From: a virus
Direction: 5' to 3' (one strand)
DNA length: 21,807 nucleotides
IMG/VR virus record: IMGVR_UViG_3300034120_002458
Coordinates: 1 to 21,807 of that record
In this document: positions 8,239-16,758 of the stretch, in pieces
Layout: each line of letters starts with the position of its first letter
How positions within the stretch are numbered: the stretch's first letter is position 1
Notes under the pieces: generated by a model
Database searches by the model: none
Told to the model about the DNA's origin: nothing
Seen by the model: the letters and a program-made list of their open reading frames with translations, nothing else
Program-made: the position numbers and the translations under genes

Positions 8239-9218
8239 TGGAGTTTGAATTAATTAAGAAAGATTTACAGATGAGTGGTTCACTGGCTGCTAGAGATAGA
8301 GTTGGTGTAACATTTCAAGCTGCCATAGATAATAATAAAGAGGGTTACATCTACGCCGCTACTAAGAAAAGAGTTTACAACATAGATGAATTAAAGAAAG
8401 CGATAGATGTAAATATTACGGAATTAATACCGGAATCTCAGGCAGCTGAATTGGATTTAATACCTAGACCATTATATAATGAAGTAACTCAATCATTAAA
8501 TGAAGCATTAGTTTTAATAGATGAGCAATCTACTACTATATCAAATTTAGAAGCGGATGTATCTATTTTATTAGCAGTTTCGGCTTCATTAGATGTTAAA
8601 TTAGATGGAGAAAGATTGCTTAGAGTTACTGCTGAAGCAAATAGTGAACAACTAAGAAAACAATTCACATTAGTTAACGATTCGTATCAGGTATCATTAG
8701 AACGAACGGTATTAGAAGGTATAGACAGAGTTTCATTACAATCTAGAAATGAAGGTCAGAATTCTACGATTCAATCTTTGCAAAAACAAGTTGATAGTTT
8801 AACTCAGCAATTGATGGGTAAAAACGCTAGAATTGCAGAAGGTGCTAAAGTAGGAGGTGAATTAACTGTTAGGGTTATTGAAAAAGGAGACCCTAATCTT
8901 AAAGATATTCATTTTGATTATAAGAATAAATCTCCAAAGGGTGTTTTCATAAATGGACCATCTATAGAACTTTTCAATAGCTCATTAGAAAGAATGAATA
9001 TTGATATAACATTTGATAGTGGCGGTGATTTGGTTTGGCTTAAGAATGCTAAAACAACATTAGAACCTCAGGAAAAGAAAACTATAATGCTTGAGGCTAA
9101 CTATCCTGGATTTAATTGGAAGAGAGAAAAAGGTGCTAACCATCCGGGAAAAGTATCTATAAAATCTGGTACAAACGAAGTAGTATTATCCGCTAATATG
9201 TGGAGACATAAAACATAA
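8238..9218 (+). CDS. Coiled-coil virion protein with C-terminal beta domain, unknown function
   Basis: This 326-residue protein starts in the stop codon of the previous gene (TAATG). Residues 1-60 are a small mixed domain. Residues 80-200 contain two long heptad-like helices (around LVLIDEQSTTISNLEADVSI and NSTIQSLQKQVDSLTQQLM), expected to form a coiled coil. Residues 205-326 look like a beta-sandwich (ELTVRVIEKG, GVFINGPSIELFNSS, MNIDITFDSGGDL, KVSIKSGTNEVVLSAN) with a terminal WRHKT. The shape, helical stalk then beta head, would suit a short fibre or a connector between wedge and fibre. I recognise no named family. Its place between gp6 and the larger virion genes makes a baseplate or fibre role likely. 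Confidence 0.7.
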   Translation: MEFELIKKDLQMSGSLAARDRVGVTFQAAIDNNKEGYIYAATKKRVYNIDELKKAIDVNITELIPESQAAELDLIPRPLYNEVTQSLNEALVLIDEQSTTISNLEADVSILLAVSASLDVKLDGERLLRVTAEANSEQLRKQFTLVNDSYQVSLERTVLEGIDRVSLQSRNEGQNSTIQSLQKQVDSLTQQLMGKNARIAEGAKVGGELTVRVIEKGDPNLKDIHFDYKNKSPKGVFINGPSIELFNSSLERMNIDITFDSGGDLVWLKNAKTTLEPQEKKTIMLEANYPGFNWKREKGANHPGKVSIKSGTNEVVLSANMWRHKT

Positions 9219-9228
9219 TAAATAAAAA

Positions 9229-10497
9229 ATGGCATTAGATAGATTTAAAAATATTGATGAGGTAATAACCAAAGGAACTTCTGTGACAAAGGAGATTTCG
9301 GATATCGATTTAAAATTAATTGATAAGGGATTTATTCCCACACCTTTTGATATTGGTAACAATGATGTATTAGAGTTTGTATTATATGACTCTGCTAATA
9401 ATTTATTAGAACAATTAAATTACGGTAATATTAGATATCTTGATGCAAATCAAATGGATGCATATCTAATACAAAGTGAAAACATATTAGATAAACAACA
9501 AGGTGGTGGATACTTAATAGATGTAAAAAAATTAATCACAGATGCTGGTTATAATGTTGGAATTTTTAGAGTTCAATTCAATTTTGTAAATAATAGAGTT
9601 GGTTCTAACATTGATATGGATAGATTATGGATTCACGAAATATCGCCAACTAGAACTGAAATTAGATTATTACCATTTAATAATTTTAATGAAACTAATC
9701 CATTAGAACTTGATATAAAAAGAGATTTAAACCAATCCTACGATAGTTACACAATGGGTAAATTTAGTGGAGATGAGGTTTACTATGAAATTGATGAAAT
9801 AATAAATAGATTAACTGTTGGTGATTTAATAGATTCATTTAAAACAATAAAATCACAATCATATTTAGATAGTTTACAGAGTGAATTTGGTATAATAAAT
9901 TATGAACAATTCTTTGGGAAAGTATTAGAATCAATGCAACAATCGGTTAGACATGCTTTATTACATAAAAATTCAACTATAGGAAGTGAAGCATTTGGAA
10001 GACCATTGGGAGATGAAATTGATTTTGCATATTATAACAAACAAGATATAGTTTCACTACTTAATAATAAATTTACTGAATCTGTTGATTATCATTTACC
10101 TAAGAGAACTTTATTAGATGAAGTTTTAATAGATAAGAAAACTCAAGAAAGTATAGACGAGTTAGTTAAATTAATACAGAGATTGGATTCTGATGTAAAC
10201 AACACAAATGCAAAAGCAGTAGCTAATTCAGTTTCTCCGCCAACATTTGCTGAAATAAAAGATAGTTACACTTATGTAACTAAAGTTATTACACCGGCTG
10301 ACCCTGCTGAACCTGTAGTTGTAGTTACGGTGCCAGAACCGGTTACACCTACACCAACTGAACCTGAACCAGTATCAGGAGGTGGTGGTGGAGGATTCGG
10401 TGGAGCTGAAACAATTGGTAATCCTGAAGATGGTGGATTGGGTAGACCTAATTTAGGAGAGGCGGGTATGGGAAGAGAAAGAATCGCATATAGATAA
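9229..10497 (+). CDS. Virion (baseplate-periphery) protein with Pro/Thr and poly-Gly tail
   Basis: This 422-residue protein has a conserved N-terminal part (residues 1-145). It includes FIPTPFDIGNNDVLEFVLYD, a GIFRVQFNFVNNRVGS strand pair and LWIHEISPTRTEIRLLP, a signature I recall from structural proteins of marine T4-like phages. The middle (150-330) is mostly helical. The tail (about 350-422) changes character: Pro/Glu/Thr-rich (EPVTPTPTEPEP), then six Gly (SGGGGGGFGG) and a Gly-rich, probably disordered end. The next gene has a similar Pro/Thr then poly-Gly segment. The gap before the ATG is A/T-rich (aataaaaaATG) with no Shine-Dalgarno sequence. A peripheral baseplate part bearing a flexible linker is inferred. 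Confidence 0.72.
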   Translation: MALDRFKNIDEVITKGTSVTKEISDIDLKLIDKGFIPTPFDIGNNDVLEFVLYDSANNLLEQLNYGNIRYLDANQMDAYLIQSENILDKQQGGGYLIDVKKLITDAGYNVGIFRVQFNFVNNRVGSNIDMDRLWIHEISPTRTEIRLLPFNNFNETNPLELDIKRDLNQSYDSYTMGKFSGDEVYYEIDEIINRLTVGDLIDSFKTIKSQSYLDSLQSEFGIINYEQFFGKVLESMQQSVRHALLHKNSTIGSEAFGRPLGDEIDFAYYNKQDIVSLLNNKFTESVDYHLPKRTLLDEVLIDKKTQESIDELVKLIQRLDSDVNNTNAKAVANSVSPPTFAEIKDSYTYVTKVITPADPAEPVVVVTVPEPVTPTPTEPEPVSGGGGGGFGGAETIGNPEDGGLGRPNLGEAGMGRERIAYR

Positions 10498-10513
10498 TAT
10501 AAATTAAAGAACT

Positions 10514-11158
10514 ATGATACAAAGGCCGGGAATGTACACAGGAGAAATCTTACGAGATTTTGGTGGAGACATGCAATATTATATATGGGCAGATAATCAA
10601 TGGAAATTGTATTATGATTATGGTACATTCGGAGGAGCAGCTAGTGCGGGTAGTTCATATGTAGGTAGTTATTCAAATTCACCTAGATTAGTATTTTTTA
10701 CTATAAACACTTATACTGATAAAAGTAATCAGCCTGTTTTGGCTAAGGCATATCTTAATGGTATTGAGATAGCAGACCAGACAAACTCAAATGGAAGAGT
10801 TGCTTTTACAATAAATGAACAACTTATATTAAATCCATCAACTATAACTCTGGTTAGTGGTGAATTGAAACCTATCAATAGATTTCAAGTGCAAGCTAGA
10901 AAAAATTCATCTAATGATGTTGATGTAATCATATTCAATGATAATGAATCTGATGAAATTGTTACACCACCGATACCTATACCTCCTACACCGCCAACAC
11001 CTACACCACCAACACCTCCTTCTACACCGAGCGGTGGAACTGGAGGCGGCGGAGGCGGCGGAGGTGCTAATTCTGTTTTATACAATCAATCCGGTAATCC
11101 GTATATCGATGCAATAAATCAACAAATTGCTGCAGAGGTACAAGCACCACAGTTATAA
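10514..11158 (+). CDS. Small virion-associated protein with Ig-like domain and poly-Pro/poly-Gly linker
   Basis: This 214-residue protein begins MIQRPGMYTGEILRDFGGDM and has an aromatic-rich N-terminal part (YYIWADNQWKLYYDYG). Residues 60-130 form an apparent Ig-like beta domain (LVFFTINTYTDKSNQPVLAK, then ITLVSG), resembling sugar- or surface-binding modules. Residues 150-185 are a repeat-rich Pro/Thr segment (IPIPPTPPTPTPP) followed by eight Gly. The final 30 residues (NPYIDAINQQIAAEVQAPQL) look helical. The DNA of the linker contains a 15-base and a 9-base tandem repeat, both multiples of three. No family is recognised. It may tether a small domain to the baseplate or to the very large protein encoded next. 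Confidence 0.68.
   Translation: MIQRPGMYTGEILRDFGGDMQYYIWADNQWKLYYDYGTFGGAASAGSSYVGSYSNSPRLVFFTINTYTDKSNQPVLAKAYLNGIEIADQTNSNGRVAFTINEQLILNPSTITLVSGELKPINRFQVQARKNSSNDVDVIIFNDNESDEIVTPPIPIPPTPPTPTPPTPPSTPSGGTGGGGGGGGANSVLYNQSGNPYIDAINQQIAAEVQAPQL
10988..11017 (+). repeat. 15-bp tandem repeat (two copies) encoding Thr-Pro linker
   Basis: Two adjacent 15-base copies differ at one position (ACACCGCCAACACCT, then ACACCACCAACACCT). They encode a Thr/Pro-rich stretch. The length is a multiple of three, so gain or loss of a unit would change linker length without a frameshift. Confidence 0.85.
11042..11065 (+). repeat. 9-bp GGAGGCGGC tandem repeat encoding eight glycines
   Basis: GGAGGCGGC occurs twice in tandem, followed by GGAGGT, in frame as eight Gly codons. 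It is a short G-rich island in an otherwise AT-rich sequence and could be prone to in-frame slippage. Confidence 0.85.
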
Positions 11159-11172
11159 TTTTAAAAAAGTAT

Positions 11173-11182
11173 TATTTATTAA
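11173..11182 (+). promoter_or_regulatory. TATTTATTAA motif before the 1626-residue gene
   Basis: TATTTATTAA lies three bases before the ATG at 11186, in a 27-base gap. It belongs to the set of six gap motifs with core TATTTAT[A/T]. No Shine-Dalgarno sequence is present. It may be a promoter-like element or an AT-rich initiation region. Confidence 0.35.
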
Positions 11183-11185
11183 TAG

Positions 11186-14100
11186 ATGCCATCACAGAAA
11201 ACCATAGTAAAATATTTCACCGATTATAGGGCGGATATAGTGTTGGATGCTTTCTTCGAAGCTCCAATTCCAAAAGAAGAACCTGCTCCTCCTGGTCCGG
11301 TTAGGGTGACCCTACAAAATACACTAGGATTGCCATCTGTAAAGGTTTATTACAGAGATTCTAATGGTGTAGATACTAATACTATAGTCGAAACGGAGGT
11401 ATCGATTGATGTAGAATATAATTCAAAGATATCAATTGTTAGAAATGATTCATTCAATTATAATATTGAAAATATTCAAATTTATGATTCAGATGATAAT
11501 CTTATAAAAGAAAGTAAATCTAATTTATTTGATATTACTTCCATTCAAAATGAAACTTTAGTTAAGATAACTAGCGCTGAGATATTAAATATTGAAGATG
11601 CGGCTTTACTTCTAACTGATTTACAGAACTCAGTATATGATTGGAATACAGAGGAACAAACTGAGTTATCAATAAAAATTCGTACCGAAAAGGCGACGTA
11701 TGTAAAATATTATTTTCCAAATCAAACTGGAGCAGATTCAAACGGAGCAAAGACAATACCTGTTGATTCTAATGGTGAAGCATTAATCGTAATTAATAAT
11801 CCAAACTCAATTGGTAAATACGAAATTGTAGTATTTGCGGGTAATGATAAATTGGGTGATGGTGCCGTAACCAGAGCATATGCAAATGTATTTAGGCAAC
11901 GTTTTTATGGACAGCCTGATGTTACTAATATAGTATATGATAGAAATATAACAGAAGCGGATTTAAGTCCACTTAAATTTCTTTTTAACTTTACATTAGA
12001 TACTGTAAATTCCGAAGGTATAGATGTTTATTTAGGAGAAAATTTATTATCAAATGTATCCTTAACCGATTCTAAGGGAGCGGTATCATATTCAGCATCC
12101 GACCTTTATAATAGATATAGAACTTACTTCAATGAAACTAATACAACATATGAAGTAACATTCTCGTTTCAACCATATTTCTATGGAATTTCCGGAAAGA
12201 TAGTTGGTAAAAAAGAAAGTGTAACCGTATTTGTTCAGAGAGCTAAATATTTAATTTCAAAGCAGGAAGCATTAAATACATTTAGTGGTGCATTTACTAA
12301 ACTATTTTCAGGAGGTTCAACTAAGAAGAATTACGAAGATAAGATTATATTTGAAGATGATAAACACTTATATTATAGTGTAAGATTAGAAGATGATAAA
12401 TCTTATTTAATATCTAACATAGCTTCTGATACATTTACGTTCTCTTTAGAAAACGGAAAAGTAGTACCAACTGATTATGAGATTGACCCACAAACCGGTA
12501 GTACTCGTAGAAAAAGAAATCAATTTGATTATGGTTCATTAGTTGTAAAATTATTAGAACCATTACCTGCTGATATACCTGCTAATAGTTTAGTATGGAT
12601 ATCTAAGCAAATAATACCTACTATTGTAGAATCTATTATCTTAACGGATACTGATTTTGATAAATGTATTCCTCTTAAACCAAATTTTGGGGTAGATGTA
12701 TTAGATGAAACTGGATATGAATTTTTTGAACAAATAGTATCAAGTGGTTCTGTTACATCACAGGATATAGTTAACCAATATGTATCAAAGAGTAAGTTCT
12801 CAATGGAAGAACTTAACATAGAATACACCAGTGGAAGTAATATCAATTCTACGAATTTTCTTAAGTTTGAAAACTTTGTTAATTTTGGAGGAGCTGTATC
12901 TAGAATAGAAAATTTTCAATATAAACTTGAAACTATAGAAAGTTGGGAAGATAAGATAATATCAACTACATACAGCCCAACCACATTTACTCAGAATACT
13001 TCATCTATATCATTGTTAACTAGCGCTTCTTATAATGATAAGATAACCGCTATTAAAAATGGATTCGATGGATTTGAAAGTACAATGTACAATAAGTACT
13101 CTATAACATCATCTAATTCAACATTCTTTGAATCTCAAGTTGATGTAGCAGATATATACGATAGAAGTAATAGAAACTACTTAGTAAGACATACTCCAAC
13201 TTATATTAAACAAGATGAGGAAAGTGCAGAGTATCTTTTATTTTTAGAAATGATAGGTCAGCATTTTGATATTATATGGGCCTATATAAATGGTATAAGT
13301 AGATTAAGAAGAGTAACCAATAAATCAACCGAAGGAATTTCCGACAAGTTGGTTCACACTTTATTAGAATCATTTGGATGGGACCCGAAACAACCATTTA
13401 GTGGGCAACAATTATGGAAGCATGCGTTTGGATTAAATGCAGATGGAACTACTACTCAGAACAAAAATATATTAGGTAATAATGTAGTATCATCATACAC
13501 TCCTGAGACAGCTAGAAATGAAGTTTGGAGAAGAATACTTAATAATCTTCCATATCTTTTAAAACATAAAGGTACTAGAAAAGCTATTAATGCAATTATA
13601 GCTTGTTATGGAGTACCTTCTTCTTTATTAACAATAGTTGAATTTGGTGGGCCTGGTAATATAGATGCTGCACCAACTAAATATACTTACGAAGATAGAA
13701 CTGCGGCTATTAACATTGCTAGAGATGAATATCTTACCGTTGATTGGAAAGAGGGTACATCATTCAATGACCCTGATTCAGTTGAACTTAGATTTAGAAC
13801 ATCTGTATTACCATTCGTATCACAATCTACTACACTTTATCATACACAAAGTTTGATGAACATTGGAGGAGCGGGTAGTGGTATATGGGGTGTTAAATTA
13901 ATCCCATCTGGCTCTACGATATATGGTGATATAGTATTCCAAATGAGTGCTAGTAGTAATGTTTATATCGGTCCTGGTTTAGTAAATTCAGGTTCAGAAT
14001 TGGTATCAATGAGTATTCAGAATGTTCCTATATTCGATAATACATTTAGGCATTTTACTATTCAAAGAGAAGTTATCAGTAGAAATGAATACGTTGGTAA

Positions 14101-16066
14101 TACCTTAACGAGAAGTTTGGATTATGAACAATATACAATGTATTATAAGCAAGCTAATGGTGATAGGATATCATTGAGTGAATCCGATACATTAGATTTA
14201 TTAATAACATCAGGTTCGGGTTCATTGGTTTCAAATGCAAAATATTACAATGGTATATCTTGGTTAAGTGGTAGTACTATTAATTTTGGTGGACAGAATG
14301 CAGGGGGAATTAGTGGTTCAATGGATGAGGTTAGAATTTGGGGAGGAGCATTGAGTGAATCTATTGTAACATCTCATACATTAAATCCTGATACCATAAT
14401 GGGTAACACTGTATATTCATCTACTTCAGACCTTTTCTTCCGTTTAGATTTTGAATATCCTAAAAATAGACAAACTGGAAGTGGTGATAGATTTATAAAG
14501 AATGTAGCACCATTTGTAACATATACATCTTCATTAGATGGTAACAATAAGGAAATTGTAGTTAGTGGTTATAGTGGTTATGCAACCGCTAGTATTTTCT
14601 CATCTGCTAGTTCGTATCCGTATCATTATGAAGTTTATGAAAGATTTGTAACAGCAGAAGTTCCTTCTATTGGATTTGTAGGAAAAGATAAAGTTCGTTT
14701 GGAAGATATAACTCTAGATGGTCAGTTATCATATAAGGCTAGAGCAACTAAAAAATCATTTGATAGAGCACCAATGGATTCTAACAGATTGGGATTATTT
14801 TTCTCACCTGTTAAAGAAATTAACTTAGATATGTTACGCTCATTGGGTAATATTAATATAGGTGATTACATCGGAGATTGGGATGATGAATATGGAACGG
14901 ATACATATAAAGATTTAGATGAACTTAGAAATTATTATTTTGAAAGAACTCAATTAAATTTCGATGAATATATTAAATTAATAAAATCCATAGATAAATC
15001 ATTATTTGATATGTTAGACCAGGTTATTCCTGCTAGAGCAAACGTATCAAAGGGATTATTAATCGAACCATCTTTATTAGAAAGAAGTAAAATAAAAATT
15101 ACTAGACCTGTTGCAGAAAGTATATATCACACAGGTTCAATTGATACGAGAGAATTCTCTGAAATAAATTTAACGATTCCATATTATAGCACTTCATTGG
15201 ATATAGTAAGTGATATTACTATAGAATCTACCATTCCTACATATAGTGGTAGTTACGATGTTGGTGAAATGATGGATATTTTAATGGAGTATTCTACTTA
15301 TGAAACTACATATTCTGCTAATGATAATATAATAATAAGTTCTAGTATAACATCTAATGTAAATAATGAGGGTACTATAGTAATAGAAATAGATTGTGGA
15401 TTAAAAGAGCCTACAATTTTAGGAGAAGTGGATTTAGAAGATGCATATCAACAAGTAGGTAATGACCCAGATTCTCCATTTAATAAAGGGTTTGGTATAG
15501 TAGGATTTAATGGAGCAGTAGATAGAACATATTATACAGAAAATGGTACTTTAGTATTAACTGAAAGACAAAATGCATATATAATAGAGGTTAAATATAC
15601 TAGAAATATACCGAAGAGAGTTCCACAAGGAGGGTTGTCTGGTTCATTATTCAGAAATACAAAATTATCTGCAACCGATAAAGTAGTTTTAGAAAAAGTT
15701 AATCGATATGAGAGAAAATTAATATTAATTGACCAGATGGATTATTCATTGATACCTTCTGCTTATAGAAGCCCTCTTCAGCATTCATTCTATACTGATA
15801 TTGTGGCTAATTTAGGAACGTATCCATATAAAAATGGTGTGATAACTAAAATAGAACCATTTGATGGATATACATCAGGACATTATAGAAACACAAAGGA
15901 TACAGGAAGAGGAATGGAAAATAGTTTTTTTAATGGAGCTAAACAGACATCTCTTACAACATTAGATGGTACTCCTGCGGTAGAAACATTTACAACTAAC
16001 CCTAACAGATTGAAGGTTGGACCTGCAGGAAGAGGTAGTGGTGAACCAATATTAGAGGTTGATTAA
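11186..16066 (+). CDS. Very large virion protein with LamG/concanavalin-like lectin domain
   Basis: This 1626-residue protein is the largest in the window. Residues 1-370 are beta-rich and look like several Ig-like or fibre-type modules. A conserved block follows from about 540 (FLKFENFVNFGGAVSRIENF, then an IRQxE-like RHTPTYIKQDEESAEYLLFL segment). At about 780-822 lies LNNLPYLLKHKGTRKAINAI with CYGVPSS, the motif seen in phage tail proteins of the P2 gpI-like type and in marine T4-like virion proteins. Residues 850-1070 fit a LamG/concanavalin-like sandwich ending GSMDEVRIWGGAL. About 1275-1315 contains VIPARANVSKGLLIEPSLLE, another conserved virion block, and the last 300 residues are less recognisable. 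It is probably a baseplate-periphery or fibre-linked protein, perhaps in place of T4 gp7/gp10-type wedge parts, which are not seen here. The ligand is unknown. Confidence 0.85.
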   Translation: MPSQKTIVKYFTDYRADIVLDAFFEAPIPKEEPAPPGPVRVTLQNTLGLPSVKVYYRDSNGVDTNTIVETEVSIDVEYNSKISIVRNDSFNYNIENIQIYDSDDNLIKESKSNLFDITSIQNETLVKITSAEILNIEDAALLLTDLQNSVYDWNTEEQTELSIKIRTEKATYVKYYFPNQTGADSNGAKTIPVDSNGEALIVINNPNSIGKYEIVVFAGNDKLGDGAVTRAYANVFRQRFYGQPDVTNIVYDRNITEADLSPLKFLFNFTLDTVNSEGIDVYLGENLLSNVSLTDSKGAVSYSASDLYNRYRTYFNETNTTYEVTFSFQPYFYGISGKIVGKKESVTVFVQRAKYLISKQEALNTFSGAFTKLFSGGSTKKNYEDKIIFEDDKHLYYSVRLEDDKSYLISNIASDTFTFSLENGKVVPTDYEIDPQTGSTRRKRNQFDYGSLVVKLLEPLPADIPANSLVWISKQIIPTIVESIILTDTDFDKCIPLKPNFGVDVLDETGYEFFEQIVSSGSVTSQDIVNQYVSKSKFSMEELNIEYTSGSNINSTNFLKFENFVNFGGAVSRIENFQYKLETIESWEDKIISTTYSPTTFTQNTSSISLLTSASYNDKITAIKNGFDGFESTMYNKYSITSSNSTFFESQVDVADIYDRSNRNYLVRHTPTYIKQDEESAEYLLFLEMIGQHFDIIWAYINGISRLRRVTNKSTEGISDKLVHTLLESFGWDPKQPFSGQQLWKHAFGLNADGTTTQNKNILGNNVVSSYTPETARNEVWRRILNNLPYLLKHKGTRKAINAIIACYGVPSSLLTIVEFGGPGNIDAAPTKYTYEDRTAAINIARDEYLTVDWKEGTSFNDPDSVELRFRTSVLPFVSQSTTLYHTQSLMNIGGAGSGIWGVKLIPSGSTIYGDIVFQMSASSNVYIGPGLVNSGSELVSMSIQNVPIFDNTFRHFTIQREVISRNEYVGNTLTRSLDYEQYTMYYKQANGDRISLSESDTLDLLITSGSGSLVSNAKYYNGISWLSGSTINFGGQNAGGISGSMDEVRIWGGALSESIVTSHTLNPDTIMGNTVYSSTSDLFFRLDFEYPKNRQTGSGDRFIKNVAPFVTYTSSLDGNNKEIVVSGYSGYATASIFSSASSYPYHYEVYERFVTAEVPSIGFVGKDKVRLEDITLDGQLSYKARATKKSFDRAPMDSNRLGLFFSPVKEINLDMLRSLGNINIGDYIGDWDDEYGTDTYKDLDELRNYYFERTQLNFDEYIKLIKSIDKSLFDMLDQVIPARANVSKGLLIEPSLLERSKIKITRPVAESIYHTGSIDTREFSEINLTIPYYSTSLDIVSDITIESTIPTYSGSYDVGEMMDILMEYSTYETTYSANDNIIISSSITSNVNNEGTIVIEIDCGLKEPTILGEVDLEDAYQQVGNDPDSPFNKGFGIVGFNGAVDRTYYTENGTLVLTERQNAYIIEVKYTRNIPKRVPQGGLSGSLFRNTKLSATDKVVLEKVNRYERKLILIDQMDYSLIPSAYRSPLQHSFYTDIVANLGTYPYKNGVITKIEPFDGYTSGHYRNTKDTGRGMENSFFNGAKQTSLTTLDGTPAVETFTTNPNRLKVGPAGRGSGEPILEVD

Positions 16067-16095
16067 AAGTTTTTGTATAAAACGAATAAGTTATA

Positions 16096-16107
16096 TATTT
16101 ATATTAG
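16096..16107 (+). promoter_or_regulatory. TATTTATATTAG motif, candidate promoter of the 16129-18006 unit
   Basis: TATTTATATTAG is 21 bases before the ATG at 16129, in a 62-base gap, the largest apart from the terminator region. It contains TATTTATA like the copies at 4281 and 19676. With the strong terminator at 18075 it would bracket a two-gene transcription unit. Confidence 0.45.
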
Positions 16108-16128
16108 AAATAACAAAAAGAACACAAT

Positions 16129-16743
16129 ATGGCATATTTAGATAACTCGGAAATTATTGTAGATGCTATTCTAACTAAAAAAGGTAGAGAAAAGTTGGCA
16201 GCTGGACAAGCTTTGAACATTACTCAATTCGCTTTAGGGGATGATGAAATTGATTATCAATTATTTGATGCAGCACACCCAAAAGGTTCTGCTTATTATG
16301 ATGCGGCAATCAAAGCTATTCCTGTTTTAGAAGCATCTCCAGATGAAACACAAGTTTTGAAATACAAACTAGTAACTCTTCCAAAAAACACAACTAAGAT
16401 ACCTCAAGTATCAATCGGTGTAACATCGATTACTACAAACCAAACAAGAGGTAAGGTTACCATTTCACCAACAACTTCACCAGCGGGTAACACTACAAGT
16501 GGTTATACTGCGGTATTAGCTGATAAGACAGCAGGTACATTGGTAGGTATGGGTGTAGCAGCAACAGGACAAATTTCGGTTAGTGACCAAGTTACCGCAA
16601 CAGCAGATGTTAAGAAGGGAACTTCATTTGAATTTATACCAAATCCAAATTTAACAGCAGCAGTAGTAACAACATTGACAGTTTATGGAAACGAAACCGG
16701 TGGTTCGATTTCTATACCTGTGACAGTAAACTATGTAGCATAA
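16129..16743 (+). CDS. Conserved virion structural protein with Ig-like C-terminal half
   Basis: This 204-residue protein opens MAYLDNSEIIVDAILTKKGR, followed by ITQFALGDDEIDYQLFD and a PVLEASPDE segment. I recall this N-terminal domain as a widespread virion protein in marine and environmental myoviruses, without a settled function. The C-terminal half (about 105-204) is Thr/Val/Gly-rich with alternating strands (TRGKVTISPTTSPAGN, ISVSDQVTATADVK, SISIPVTVNYVA), like a bacterial Ig-like (Big2-type) domain. An A-rich leader (aacaaaaagaacacaatATG) replaces a Shine-Dalgarno sequence. Codons here include more C-ending forms (AAC, TTC, ATC) than in neighbours, which may reflect high expression. 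It pairs with the next gene in one probable transcription unit. Confidence 0.82.
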   Translation: MAYLDNSEIIVDAILTKKGREKLAAGQALNITQFALGDDEIDYQLFDAAHPKGSAYYDAAIKAIPVLEASPDETQVLKYKLVTLPKNTTKIPQVSIGVTSITTNQTRGKVTISPTTSPAGNTTSGYTAVLADKTAGTLVGMGVAATGQISVSDQVTATADVKKGTSFEFIPNPNLTAAVVTTLTVYGNETGGSISIPVTVNYVA

Positions 16744-16758
16744 AATAATTAATATAAC

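Noticed and set aside
10885-11085. Minus-strand open frame of 66 residues rich in Pro and Gly
   Set aside because: It is the antisense of the Pro/Thr and poly-Gly linker of the 214-residue gene; low-complexity codons on one strand create it on the other.
13665-13856. Plus-strand open frame of 63 residues
   Set aside because: It lies in another frame inside the LamG-containing gene, whose frame is continuous and has clear domain motifs.
16067-16095. Possible terminator after the 1626-residue gene
   Set aside because: The gap has T-rich and A-rich runs but no stable stem; only the structure at 18075-18097 qualifies.
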